Translations under genes and position numbers: made by a program
Notes under the pieces: model-generated
What the model was told of the DNA's origin: nothing
Databases searched by the model: none
What the model saw: the letters and a program-made list of their open reading frames with translations, nothing else
Origin: Nitrospirota bacterium
GTDB taxonomy: Bacteria > Nitrospirota > Leptospirillia > Leptospirillales > Leptospirillaceae
Assembly (NCBI GenBank): GCA_021828375.1
Contig: JAKARS010000002.1
Location: forward strand, 1-64,000
DNA: 64,000 nucleotides
Reading direction: 5' to 3'
Shown here: positions 20,758 to 31,766 of the stretch, in pieces
Layout of the letters: each line of letters opens with the position of its first letter
How positions within the stretch are numbered: the stretch's first letter is position 1

Positions 20758-22068
20758 TTATGGGGAATCCTCCTGAATGCGTTTGATCCGGGCCCCCAGG
20801 GCTTCGAGCTTCTTCTCGATCGCCTCGTATCCCCGGTCGATGTGGTAGACCCGCCGGACCTCCGTTTCGCCCTCGGCGATGAGTCCGGCCAGAACGAGCC
20901 CCGCCGAGGCGCGGAGATCGGAGGCCATGACGGCGGCCCCTTCGAGGCGGCTTCCTCCCCGAACCATGGCCTGGGAGCCATGGATTTCGATGTTGGCCCC
21001 CATCCGGTTCATCTCCATGACGTGAGTGAACCGATTTTCAAAGACGGTCTCCACGACCGACGACGGTCCTTCCGCAATGGCCATCAGCGGAAGAATCTGC
21101 GCCTGCATGTCCGTGGGAAATCCCGGATAGGGAAGGGTCCGAAGGGAGAGGCCCCGGGGACGGCGGATGGCCCCGAGGGTGATCGATCCCGGACGGATTT
21201 CGGCCTCGGCCCCCATCGCCTTCAGCACGTCAAGGATGGAGGAGAGGGGAGAGGACTCGACCTCCCTGATGGTGACCTCTTCTCCCAAGAGGGCGGCGGC
21301 CACCAGGAATGTTCCGGCTTCGATCCTGTCGAACATCACGGAGTAATGAACCGGATCGAGGCGCTCCACCCCGACGATGCGGATGGTCGATGTTCCGGCT
21401 CCGGTGATGCGGGCTCCCCGCGCCACGAGAAAGTTTGCAAGATCAATGATCTCGGGTTCCTCTGCCGCGTTGGTGATCGTCGTGGTCCCGCTGGCAAGGA
21501 CCGCTGCCATCATGATGTTTTCCGTTCCCGTCACCGTCGGATAGGGAAGCGAGATGTCGCTGCCTTCAAGGCCGTCGGTTTCGGCATCGATATAGCCATG
21601 GTGGATGGTGATGCGGGCCCCCATTCGCTCGAAGGCCTTGAGGTGCATGTCGATGGGTCGGGCTCCGATCAGGCATCCGCCCGGGAGGGAGACCCGGGCC
21701 TTTTTCCGGCGCGCCAGGAGCGGACCCAAGCAAAGGACAGAGGCGCGCATCGTGCGCACGAGATCATAGGGGGCCTCGAAGGGAGAGGTTGTTCCCTCCG
21801 AGATCTCCAGAAGATCCGACCAGACGGGTTCGTTGTGGTCGAATCCTTTCGATTCTGCCAAGGGTTCCGGGCGGACGGAGATGTGGAGCCCCAGCTGTTC
21901 GAGAAGCAGGAGCGTCGTCTTGACATCCCGAAGACAGGGAATGTTCGAGAGGGAGAAGGACCCGCCGAGAAGGGAGGAAAAGAGGATCGGAAGGGCGGCG
22001 TTTTTCGAGCCGGAAATCCTGACCGAGCCGCGGAGGGGATGGCCTCCGACAATTCTGAATGCGTCCAA
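20758..22068 (-). CDS. murA: UDP-N-acetylglucosamine 1-carboxyvinyltransferase
   Basis: GSVRISGSKNAALPILFSSLL; LPGGCLIGARPIDMHLKAFERMGA. Confidence 0.97.
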   Translation of the reverse strand: MDAFRIVGGHPLRGSVRISGSKNAALPILFSSLLGGSFSLSNIPCLRDVKTTLLLLEQLGLHISVRPEPLAESKGFDHNEPVWSDLLEISEGTTSPFEAPYDLVRTMRASVLCLGPLLARRKKARVSLPGGCLIGARPIDMHLKAFERMGARITIHHGYIDAETDGLEGSDISLPYPTVTGTENIMMAAVLASGTTTITNAAEEPEIIDLANFLVARGARITGAGTSTIRIVGVERLDPVHYSVMFDRIEAGTFLVAAALLGEEVTIREVESSPLSSILDVLKAMGAEAEIRPGSITLGAIRRPRGLSLRTLPYPGFPTDMQAQILPLMAIAEGPSSVVETVFENRFTHVMEMNRMGANIEIHGSQAMVRGGSRLEGAAVMASDLRASAGLVLAGLIAEGETEVRRVYHIDRGYEAIEKKLEALGARIKRIQEDSP

Positions 22069-22077
22069 GGAGCGTCC

Positions 22078-23010
22078 TTATCCTGTCCAGAAGACAATCC
22101 GGTGACGTCCCGAGATGTCCCTGATGATTGTGGGAAGCGGGGTCGCGCCCCCTGTCTTGCCGGTCATGGTTGAAAAAAGAGCGGGATCGCCCATGTCGTC
22201 ACCGATTTCGAGGGCGATCAGCCCCCCTTCCCGTATCAGGCGAAAGGCCCGGGGGAGGATCTTCCGGTAAGGATCGAGGCCATCGGCCCCCCCATCGAGG
22301 GCGCTCGCCGGCTCGTACGCCCGAACCTCCGGTTCAAGCGTGGGGATCGTGTCCGTGGGGATGTAGGGAGGATTGGAGAGGATGCAGTCGAAGACCGGCC
22401 GCTCCCCGAACATCTCTTCCCAGTCTCCCCGGACGACGGCCAGACGGTCGACAAGGTGATGGCGTCGCCTGTTTTCAAGAAGCGTGGCAAGGGCCAGCGG
22501 TTCCCGCTCCACCGCCACGGCCCGGGCCTCCGGACGTTCAAGAAGAAATGAAAGGGCGATGACCCCGCTTCCCGATCCCAGGTCGAGGATTCGAAGAGGC
22601 TCCCTTCCCTGGGAGGCGGCGGTGTGCCGAAGGGCCAGTTCGACCAGCTGTTCCGTTTCGGGGCGGGGGACCAGAACTCCCGGCGCAAGAAAAAAGGAGT
22701 GTCCGCAAAAGGTGATCTCCCCGGTGATCAGGTGATGGGGTTCTCGGGCCGCCCGTCGTTTGATCCAGTCTTCATAACGGGGAACCAGCTCCTTTTCGAG
22801 AGGCTCCCGGGAGCGGGTCCAGGGGGCCGTTTCCGAGGCCAGAAGGGCGGACATCAGAAGTCGTGCCTCCCGCTCCGGATCCTCAAGAGCGCTGAGGGCC
22901 TTTTTCCCCCAGCGAAGCCACGCCTCGATGGTCCCGTCGCCGGATGGCGGAGGCTCAGGAGATATTCTTGATCTCCTCGGCCCGGTCGTGGGCCCTGAGG
23001 GCATCGACAA
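22078..23010 (-). CDS. prmC: Release factor glutamine methyltransferase
   Basis: VPRPETEQLVELAL; ILDLGSGSGVIALSF; DCILSNPPYIP. Start uncertain because it overlaps prfA. Confidence 0.94.
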   Translation of the reverse strand: MSMPSGPTTGPRRSRISPEPPPSGDGTIEAWLRWGKKALSALEDPEREARLLMSALLASETAPWTRSREPLEKELVPRYEDWIKRRAAREPHHLITGEITFCGHSFFLAPGVLVPRPETEQLVELALRHTAASQGREPLRILDLGSGSGVIALSFLLERPEARAVAVEREPLALATLLENRRRHHLVDRLAVVRGDWEEMFGERPVFDCILSNPPYIPTDTIPTLEPEVRAYEPASALDGGADGLDPYRKILPRAFRLIREGGLIALEIGDDMGDPALFSTMTGKTGGATPLPTIIRDISGRHRIVFWTG

Positions 23011-24043
23011 GGGGTTCGAGCTCCCCCTCCATGACCCGGTCGAGCTGGTAGAGCGTCAGTCCGATCCGGTGGTCCGTCACCCTGTTCTGGGGGAAGTTGT
23101 AGGTCCGGATGCGCTCCGAGCGATCTCCCGATCCCACGAGGGTTTTTCGCTGGGAGGCGATCTCCTGGTTCTGGCGGGAGACCTCCTGCTCGAGGAGACG
23201 TGACCGGAGAACCGACATGGCCTTGGTCCGGTTCTTGAGCTGGGAGCGCTCGTCCTGGCAGCTGACGACGATCCCTGAAGGAATATGGGTGATGCGGACG
23301 GCGGAGTAGGTGGTATTCACGCTCTGGCCTCCCGCTCCGGAGGAGCAGAAGGTGTCGATCCGGAGATCCTTCTGTTCGATATCCACCTCGACCTCGCTGG
23401 CTTCGGGGAGGATGGCCACGGTCACGGTGGAGGTATGAATCCGGCCTCCTGCCTCCGTCACGGGAACCCGCTGGACCCGGTGGACGCCGCTTTCATATTT
23501 GAGGCGGCTGAAGGCGTTGCGGCCCTGGACATAGATGATGAACTCCTTGGATCCCCCGATGTCGGTTTCGTTGGATTCCATCACCTCGGCCCGAAAACCC
23601 TGGCGCTCCACAAAGCGCAGGTACATCCGGCCCAGCTCTGCCGCAAAAAGGGCGGCTTCCTCCCCTCCGGCCCCGGCACGGATTTCGATGAAGAGATTTC
23701 TTTCATCCCGCTGGTCCTTGGGCAAAATGGCGTCGACGAGCCGAAGCTCCGTCCCCTCGAGGACTTCCCGAAGCCTCCGGTCCTCTCCCGACACGAGCTC
23801 AGCCATTTGGGGATCGTCCCGGATCAGGTCAAGCTCCTCCTGTTCCTTGCGGAGTCGCTTCCACTGGTCGTAGAGCTCGACCACCGGGGCCAGCTCTGCC
23901 TGGTCCCGGGCCAGCTTCCGGTACATGTCCGGAGATCGGGCGATCTCCGGACTCGCCATCTTTCCGGAGAGTTCGTCGAAGCGGTCGCGCATCGACTGGA
24001 GCCTGGGAATGATCTTCTCGAGAATGCCGGGTGTGACATCCAT
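22955..24043 (-). CDS. prfA: Peptide chain release factor 1
   Basis: GGQ motif SSGAGGQSVNTTYSAVRITHIPSGIVV; RVQRVPVTEAGGRIHTSTVTVAILPE. Confidence 0.98.
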   Translation of the reverse strand: MDVTPGILEKIIPRLQSMRDRFDELSGKMASPEIARSPDMYRKLARDQAELAPVVELYDQWKRLRKEQEELDLIRDDPQMAELVSGEDRRLREVLEGTELRLVDAILPKDQRDERNLFIEIRAGAGGEEAALFAAELGRMYLRFVERQGFRAEVMESNETDIGGSKEFIIYVQGRNAFSRLKYESGVHRVQRVPVTEAGGRIHTSTVTVAILPEASEVEVDIEQKDLRIDTFCSSGAGGQSVNTTYSAVRITHIPSGIVVSCQDERSQLKNRTKAMSVLRSRLLEQEVSRQNQEIASQRKTLVGSGDRSERIRTYNFPQNRVTDHRIGLTLYQLDRVMEGELEPLVDALRAHDRAEEIKNIS

Positions 24044-24055
24044 GGGGAAGGATCC

Positions 24056-24298
24056 TTAGCCTTTTTTCGCGTCCTCTTTGCGGTACTTCTTCATGAAGCG
24101 CTCCACGCGGCCTTCCGTGTCGATGATCTTCTGGGTCCCGGTGAAGAAGGGATGGCACATGTTGCAGATGTCGAGGTGCAGGTTCCCGACGGTGGTCCGG
24201 GTTTCAAAGACGTTTCCGCAGGCGCAGTTGACCGTTGCGGCGTTGTAGCTCGGATGAATTCCTTTTTTCATGAGACCGGTCTCCTTAAGGTGACGCAT
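24056..24298 (-). CDS. rpmE: 50S ribosomal protein L31 (zinc-ribbon form)
   Basis: [27 protein letters not shown]...[31 protein letters not shown]. Confidence 0.96.
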   Translation of the reverse strand: MRHLKETGLMKKGIHPSYNAATVNCACGNVFETRTTVGNLHLDICNMCHPFFTGTQKIIDTEGRVERFMKKYRKEDAKKG

Positions 24299-24324
24299 GG
24301 ATGGAAATGATTCCAGGGCTGATT

Positions 24325-25596
<1,272 letters not shown>

Positions 25597-26086
25597 CTTT
25601 CTGGAACTCCTTCGTCGGCTTTGGGAAGGCGTGTCTCGTGTGGCAGGTTGGGTGCGTCTGCATTCTTCATCGGGGGCCGTTGATCAGGTTTTCAGGCGTT
25701 GGCCTGGTCGCAAGCTCTCCGGAGAGTCAGCATCGCATGTTTCACTTGGGTCGAATCCGCCCCATTCCAGAGGACGGGGACTAAGGACGGAAAATGGTTC
25801 GTCCGCCATCGAATCAGCACCGGTGTCATCCTGAGGGAGGCAACATTGTCAGGTCTTTTCCAAGAACTTTCCGGTAGGAATGGGTGTGTGGATGGCCGAT
25901 GAAGGTTCTCTTGGATGGGCGATCGATGTGCGTCCCTTTGCCGGAAGGCTTCATCCGTAAAGGTTCGTCGGGGGGTCACATTCACGCAACGGGATGCCTA
26001 GGACCACCTCAAAGACTGAGACTACAACGATTAAATATGACTTCCTCACATTTTGTCAAGTGATTGGTTCGGGAGCAAATGAAGTG

Positions 26087-26109
26087 CAGGGAGGGAATGC
26101 CCCTCCCTG
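26087..26109. terminator. Hairpin between cytochrome c and rho
   Basis: cagggaggg aatgc ccctccctg, perfect 9-bp stem just after the cytochrome stop; T-tract only on the + side. Confidence 0.55.
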
Positions 26110-26126
26110 ACTTTTTGGAAAGGACC

Positions 26127-26681
26127 TTACTTGGCTGCGGTGTTGAGGAACTCAGGCTTGATGTTGCCAGCGGCCTCTTCCTTCACGGGCTGCTTGCTGA
26201 CCCAATCGGCCGAGCCTTCGACGCAGGACATGTCGCCGCCACATCCGAGGCTTCTTTCGTAGATCACGGCTTCCCATGCCTGCTTCTCGGTGATCTGACC
26301 GGCGGTCACGAAACCGACCATGGCGGGCTGGAGAGGAGAACCATTGGCGACGACCCAGTACATCTCGCCGGCGGTCCGGGCCTGCTCAAACTTGGCATTG
26401 GTAAAATTGCGGGGAGCGGGATCCATTCCGGCAGCGCCAGGACCGTTTCCGTCACCGGCGGCACCATGGCAGGTGTAGCAGGTTCCGGCACCGTTGAACA
26501 CTTCCTTGCCCTTGGCAATCATGTCCTGGGTCACGGCGAAGGGGGGCTTCATCGCCTTTGCCGCAGCGATCTGGTCGGCGGGAACGCGGGGCTTCAGGAT
26601 GTCGAGCTCGCCGGCGTTGGCGCTCATCGCGGAGAAACCGATGGCGGCCACACCGAGAACTGCCATTTTCCATGTTTTCAT
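26127..26681 (-). CDS. Periplasmic c-type cytochrome
   Basis: Signal peptide MKTWKMAVLGVAAIGFSAMSANA; haem motif CYTCHGAAGDGNG. Confidence 0.88.
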   Translation of the reverse strand: MKTWKMAVLGVAAIGFSAMSANAGELDILKPRVPADQIAAAKAMKPPFAVTQDMIAKGKEVFNGAGTCYTCHGAAGDGNGPGAAGMDPAPRNFTNAKFEQARTAGEMYWVVANGSPLQPAMVGFVTAGQITEKQAWEAVIYERSLGCGGDMSCVEGSADWVSKQPVKEEAAGNIKPEFLNTAAK

Positions 26682-26926
26682 AAGACGGACCCTCCGTAGA
26701 GTTGATCAAAATTAATCGCATCGCAAAGGGACGGAGTCAGTTAAGATTCCATTCTCGAACAATGATTCGGAAGGACGCCATGGATGACTTCCGGGATTTT
26801 TGCGATGATTTCTTGGAGAAACACGGCTCATTACATCACCCCATCAAGTCATTGTCAAGGGTGGGTGGGAAATCGATTGTCGACTTTTTCCCGTCGACGG
26901 CTCCTCTTGAATGAAACCCTGCGGGA

Positions 26927-26955
26927 TTGCCCTTTGGGGCGGAGTTCTGTAAGAT
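26927..26955 (+). promoter_or_regulatory. Candidate sigma-70 promoter for trmI
   Basis: TTGCCC-N17-TAAGAT; -10 ends 6 nt before the ATG. Confidence 0.5.
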
Positions 26956-26961
26956 CCCTGC

Positions 26962-27789
26962 ATGCCATTTCTTGCGGGAGAGCCCCTTATCCTCTATATG
27001 CCGAATGGGCGGACCATTTCGGTGTCATCTCTTGTTCACGGCAAGAAGACCCACGTCGACGGTGTTCCCCTGCCCCATGACCTTCTGATGGAAAAGGCCT
27101 CCGAAGGGATTCCCCTTCCCCTTGAACGAGGGGGGTGGGTCCTCCCCTTCCGTCCGACCCATGCCGAATCCCTCTCCCATCTGAAGCGCCGGACCCAGAT
27201 CATTTACCCCAAAGACCAGGGGCTGATCCTCCTTTGGGCCGACATTCATCCCGGTCACAGGGTGCTGGAGTCGGGGGTGGGAAGCGGAGCGCTGACAGTG
27301 TCTCTTCTCCGAATGGTTCGCCCCGGCGGATCCCTTGTCTCCGTCGAAAGGCGCTCCGAGCATGCCGATGAGGCCCGGGCGAACATTCGGACCCTCGATC
27401 CCGCCGGCGCGGCGGACCATACGATGGTGATCGGGGACATGTATGAATCGGAGCTTCTCCCTGGGGAAGCCGCCGGATTCGACCGGATCATCCTCGACCT
27501 TCCTGAGCCCTGGAAGGCCCTGGACAATGTGAAGCGTCTCCTGCGTCCGGGAGGGATTCTCCTCACCTATGTTCCCACCCCCCTCCAGGTTCATACCCTT
27601 TCCCTGGCACTCCAGGAAACGAAGAACTTTCACCTGGTCCGGACGGTGGAGTCCATCGTTCGGGATTGGGAGTTCGGCCCTCAAAGCGTCCGTCCGGCCC
27701 ACCGGATCATCGGCCATACTGGGTTTATTACAACCGCCCGCTTTTCCCCGGAACCGCTTCCCTACATTCCTTTCGAACCCCCTTTCTAA
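26962..27789 (+). CDS. trmI: tRNA (adenine-N1)-methyltransferase, TrmI-like
   Basis: RRTQIIYPKDQGLILLWADIHPGHRVLESGVGSGALTVSLLRMVRPGG; FDRIILDLPEPWKAL. Confidence 0.9.
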   Translation: MPFLAGEPLILYMPNGRTISVSSLVHGKKTHVDGVPLPHDLLMEKASEGIPLPLERGGWVLPFRPTHAESLSHLKRRTQIIYPKDQGLILLWADIHPGHRVLESGVGSGALTVSLLRMVRPGGSLVSVERRSEHADEARANIRTLDPAGAADHTMVIGDMYESELLPGEAAGFDRIILDLPEPWKALDNVKRLLRPGGILLTYVPTPLQVHTLSLALQETKNFHLVRTVESIVRDWEFGPQSVRPAHRIIGHTGFITTARFSPEPLPYIPFEPPF

Positions 27790-28628
27790 GACGGCCTCTC
27801 CCGGGTACAGAGTCCGGGGTGGTAGAGCTCCGGTCGACGTTGCTCGAAAAAATCGCTTTTCTCGGCCACTTTTTTCGACAGGGCGTCGTCGGGTCGGATG
27901 GTGGCGGTGATGATCCCGGGACGATCACTCTCGGCTCTGGCCAAAATCTCCCCTTTCGGGCTCACGATCTGGCTTTCTCCGATGTAGCGAAGGGAGGGAA
28001 GTCCTCCTCTTGCCTCGGTTCCCACCCGATTGGCCGTCACGGTGAAGAGACGATTTTCCACCGACCGAAGGATCATCCCCTGAGGGCCAAAGGGAAGGAC
28101 CCAGTTGGCAGGATGGGCGACCACGGTCGCCCCCGAGAGGGCCAGTGAGCGGAGTGCCTCGGGGAAGAGCCAATCGAAGCAGATCATGACCCCCAAGGGG
28201 CCGAAGGGGGTGGCGACCACAGGGAGGGGAGATTTTCCTTCGACAAAAAAATCCCGCTCCCTGTCGAAAAGGTGGACCTTGTCGTAGGAGGCGAGAAGCC
28301 GCTCACCCCAGACGACGAGGGCCCCATTGGAAATGCCATCGGCTCGCCAAAGGGGAAGGCCTCCCACAACCACGGCCCCTGTTTTTTGGGAAAGGGAAGA
28401 GAGAAAGTCAAAGGTGGGGCCGTCTTCCGGTTCGGCCAGGCTCGCCACCTCATCTTTCGAGACAAACTGGTATCCCGTGGCGAAGAGCTCCGGAAGGACA
28501 ATGAGGCCCGCCGAGGGATCCTTTTGCGAAAAGACGAGATCCTCAACCTCCTTCCGATTCTTTTCAGGAGTTCCAAACTGTGGGGAATTCTGGATAACGG
28601 TGACCCGAAGGGGGGGGGAGGATTTCAT
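27786..28628 (-). CDS. Carbon-nitrogen hydrolase (nitrilase superfamily)
   Basis: LIVLPELFATGYQF; YDKVHLFDRERDFF; GVMICFDWLFPEALRSLAL (E-K-C triad). Confidence 0.92.
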   Translation of the reverse strand: MKSSPPLRVTVIQNSPQFGTPEKNRKEVEDLVFSQKDPSAGLIVLPELFATGYQFVSKDEVASLAEPEDGPTFDFLSSLSQKTGAVVVGGLPLWRADGISNGALVVWGERLLASYDKVHLFDRERDFFVEGKSPLPVVATPFGPLGVMICFDWLFPEALRSLALSGATVVAHPANWVLPFGPQGMILRSVENRLFTVTANRVGTEARGGLPSLRYIGESQIVSPKGEILARAESDRPGIITATIRPDDALSKKVAEKSDFFEQRRPELYHPGLCTRERPS

Positions 28629-28678
28629 CGGTGATCTCCGAGAATGGTGAAAGAACTATCGTGCAAGAGGCGATGGAG

Positions 28679-29158
28679 TTATTTTAAAAGCCTCCACTGC
28701 TCCTTCGTGAGAACCTTTCCGACCTCCACATGGCCTGCCAGATGGTCGAAGGTGGATTGGGCCATGAGACGGGTGAGGCGCTTGTAAAGCGCCCATCCCT
28801 TTTTAAGGGGAGGGTTGGGGCGATCCATCAGAGACAGAAATTGGGCACGAAGAGAGTCTATCCGGGCAAATTGTCTCAGCGAGCGGGTCACCATATGACG
28901 TCTGATCGTCCGGATCCGGGATATTTGGGCGGGAGTGAGATGGAGCTCTTTGGCCCGGGAGAGAATATAGCTCGCTCCGGGATGGGGACCGAGCGCTTGG
29001 GGAAGGATAAAGACCGCTCCGACCTTGTTCCTGAAAATGTGGAGTTCTTTCATCATCTCAGGACTGGTATAGGGCTGGGATTCGGCCAGGGAGGGAGAGC
29101 CCCCTCCTGTCAGCAGCACGAGGAGAAAACCTGTCAGCGCCAGAAAGAGTGTTTTCAT
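28679..29158 (-). CDS. Exported Spy/CpxP-like protein
   Basis: Signal peptide; LHLTPAQISRIRTIRRHM ... GKVLTKEQWRLLK at the C-terminus. Confidence 0.55.
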   Translation of the reverse strand: MKTLFLALTGFLLVLLTGGGSPSLAESQPYTSPEMMKELHIFRNKVGAVFILPQALGPHPGASYILSRAKELHLTPAQISRIRTIRRHMVTRSLRQFARIDSLRAQFLSLMDRPNPPLKKGWALYKRLTRLMAQSTFDHLAGHVEVGKVLTKEQWRLLK

Positions 29159-29403
29159 GGGGGATCCTTTACAGCAGTCTCGAAAGCCTCTCTCACGGGC
29201 AAGGTGAGCGCGCCATCTATGGTTTTTGTTGACAGAGGGCGCCCCTCTTGAGGTTTCCGGAAGGTCGACAACCTTCCCAATGTGTCACACAGGCTTGGGG
29301 TTGCAGGAAGTTTGTCGAATTTTTTGTCTCGTGATAACATGAGGCCATTGTATCACGGTCCTGACTTTCGGGATCTCTCGATCACGCGTATTCTCCCGGG
29401 TGA

Positions 29404-30189
29404 GTGTCACCTCATTATACGGAGGAGAGGATCATCCTACCCGTCCCCTTTTTTTCTCGGTCTTTTCATTTCGGCCAGACGCCCTCTCGCGCCCATCGGC
29501 TTCGGAGAACCTCCGCTTCGATTCTTTTGGCCCTTTTCTGTCTGGCAGCGGCGTGGACCTCTCCTTCATGGGCGATCGATATCGACAATCAGGATGGCCT
29601 GCCTGATTTCTCTAGCCAGACCGATGCCGGGTCTTCCGAAACAGTCAACCCGCTCGGCGCTCCCGGTCAGATCCTCTTCCAGGCGGATATGGGATTTGTC
29701 CCGGCGTCGGGTCCTTCCGTGACCGGTGCGATCGGCAATACGGGCCTCGGGACCGGATTCCTCGTGGGTCTTGAGGGAGGGTATACTGTTTACAAGAATC
29801 TGGCTCTGACGGCGAGCATTGCGGTTCATGCCTTCGGAAACGACACGAATATTCCTGTCCTGATCGGGGCCCAGTATTTCTTTGCCAACGGCGGAGGGCT
29901 TCCGATGACGATCGGGGGAAACTCGATCGATATCATTCCCTATCTTGAGTTTGCCTTTGGTCCGGCCTTCAACTCCTCCACGGCCAGCGATGGTCAGGGT
30001 GTCGGGACGACGGCCTTTGCCTTTCGGGTCGGCCCAGGAATCATGGTTCCCTTCGGAACAGTCAAGCATCAGGGGATTTTCTTCGAGATCGACTATGAAA
30101 ATCAGTCCGGACCCTTCGCAGGGCAAGGGCTGTCCTCCTCCTCGGTGACCCTCATCCCTGTCAAGATCGGTTATATCACTCTTTTCTGA
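29404..30189 (+). CDS. Putative outer-membrane beta-barrel protein
   Basis: Signal-like SILLALFCLAAAWTSPSWA, then alternating beta pattern ending in aromatic F. Start codon unclear. Confidence 0.6.
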   Translation: MSPHYTEERIILPVPFFSRSFHFGQTPSRAHRLRRTSASILLALFCLAAAWTSPSWAIDIDNQDGLPDFSSQTDAGSSETVNPLGAPGQILFQADMGFVPASGPSVTGAIGNTGLGTGFLVGLEGGYTVYKNLALTASIAVHAFGNDTNIPVLIGAQYFFANGGGLPMTIGGNSIDIIPYLEFAFGPAFNSSTASDGQGVGTTAFAFRVGPGIMVPFGTVKHQGIFFEIDYENQSGPFAGQGLSSSSVTLIPVKIGYITLF

Positions 30190-30197
30190 GGTTCAGG

Positions 30198-30599
30198 ATG
30201 ATCCGGGTCTCCCGACTCGACCATGTTGCTCTTCCTGTTGCCAATATGGAACGCTCTCTCGCTTGGTACCAGAGAATTTTTGGGCTTGTCCACACCTATA
30301 AGAAAGAATGGGGGACAGACCCGGCCTTTCTTTGCGTGGGTGGAACCTGCATCGCCCTTCTCGATGCAAAAGGTGTTGCCCCTTCCGTGGTCCCGGTCAC
30401 GCAGCGGCATGTCTGTTTCCTGGCCGACCAGGACGTCTTTCTCGGCGCCATGGATTTCCTGGGGAAGGAAGGGATTCCCTTTCAGGTTGATGACCATCAG
30501 GTGTCCCGATCCCTCTACTTCCAGGATCCGGACGGTCACTGGATCGAGATTACCTGCTACCGTCCGGGGCTGGAGCCCGGTTCTCCTGCAGTTTCTTGA
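30198..30599 (+). CDS. VOC/glyoxalase family protein
   Basis: RLDHVALPVANMERSLAWYQRIFGL; DPDGHWIEITCY. Confidence 0.88.
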   Translation: MIRVSRLDHVALPVANMERSLAWYQRIFGLVHTYKKEWGTDPAFLCVGGTCIALLDAKGVAPSVVPVTQRHVCFLADQDVFLGAMDFLGKEGIPFQVDDHQVSRSLYFQDPDGHWIEITCYRPGLEPGSPAVS

Positions 30600-30626
30600 C
30601 AATAAACGAAGGCAGAGCTTAATCTT

Positions 30627-31625
30627 ATGGTCATGAATCCACTTCTTGAGACAGGCATCAACGGTATTTGGATCGCCTACCGCGATCAGATGGCGGCGGT
30701 GGAGGAAAAGCTTCATGCGATCCTGACCGGGATCGTTCCTCTGGCCAGCGAGATGACCTCTTATGTCGTTTCCGGGGGAGGCAAGCGGCTTCGCCCCCTC
30801 CTGATGGTCATTTCTTCCCGCCTTTCCGGAGCAGAGGGGCCCGAACCGATCCTTTTGGCGGCCGTTGTTGAGATGATCCATACGGCCACGCTTCTTCATG
30901 ACGATGTGGTTGACAATGCGGATGTCAGGAGAGGGAAGAAGGCCGCTCATCAACGTTGGGGAAATCAGCCGGCGATTCTGGTGGGAGACTTCCTGTATGC
31001 CAACTCCCTCTGGCTTGCCATGGGACTTCACAGCCATGAGGTGAACGACTCTCTCACGCTGGCCTGCAAGAAGATGTCGGAGGGAGAAATCCTCGAGCTC
31101 TTTCTTGATGGCAACCTCGACGCCACCGAAGACCAGTACTATAACGTCGCCGCCTGCAAGACCGCGACGCTGACGGCGAGCACTTGCCGCCTTGGCGGGA
31201 TACTGGGAGGACTGTCCGACGAAGAGAAGGAGGCCCTCGACCGCTTCGGCTATTATGTGGGAATGGCCTTTCAGGTGGCCGATGATGCTCTCGATTACAT
31301 GGCGAGTGAGGAGAAGCTTGGAAAAACCCTCGGTCGTGACCTTTCCGAAGGAAAGATGACCCTTCCCCTGATTCACTGCCTCGCAACGTCCTCTGCCGAC
31401 TCCCGGAGCCGTCTTGTGACGAAGGTCGGATCGGGAGAGATCCGCAACGGTGATCTCGACGAGGTCCTGCGTCTGATGAAAGACACGGGGTCGATCGAGT
31501 ACTCCCTCGGGCGGGCCCGGGAGTTTACCCGTAAGGCCCAGGAAAGCCTCGAATGCTTCTCTCATTCCCTTCCCAAGCAGCATCTTCTGGCGCTCTCCGA
31601 TTTCGTCATTTCACGGGAGATGTAG
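30627..31625 (+). CDS. Polyprenyl diphosphate synthase
   Basis: GGKRLRPLL; HTATLLHDDVVDNADVRRGKKAAH; FQVADDALDYMASEEKLGKTLGRDLSEGKMTLPLI. Confidence 0.94.
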   Translation: MVMNPLLETGINGIWIAYRDQMAAVEEKLHAILTGIVPLASEMTSYVVSGGGKRLRPLLMVISSRLSGAEGPEPILLAAVVEMIHTATLLHDDVVDNADVRRGKKAAHQRWGNQPAILVGDFLYANSLWLAMGLHSHEVNDSLTLACKKMSEGEILELFLDGNLDATEDQYYNVAACKTATLTASTCRLGGILGGLSDEEKEALDRFGYYVGMAFQVADDALDYMASEEKLGKTLGRDLSEGKMTLPLIHCLATSSADSRSRLVTKVGSGEIRNGDLDEVLRLMKDTGSIEYSLGRAREFTRKAQESLECFSHSLPKQHLLALSDFVISREM

Positions 31626-31766
31626 TCCAGGGAAAAGGATGGACTTTCTCCCCATCATCCCCGTGTGCTTCAGGAGGATTCGGGTCTCCGAGGCTCGTGC
31701 ATTCTCGGCCTTGGGAGCATACTCTTTCACGACCCGTCGCGCCTTTGTCCCGAGAGGCGGAGGTCA

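Noticed and set aside
20635-22173. 512-aa ORF antisense to murA; similar shadows over rpoD, rho, ileS and the ispB-like gene
   Set aside because: High-GC antisense artefacts over well-supported genes.
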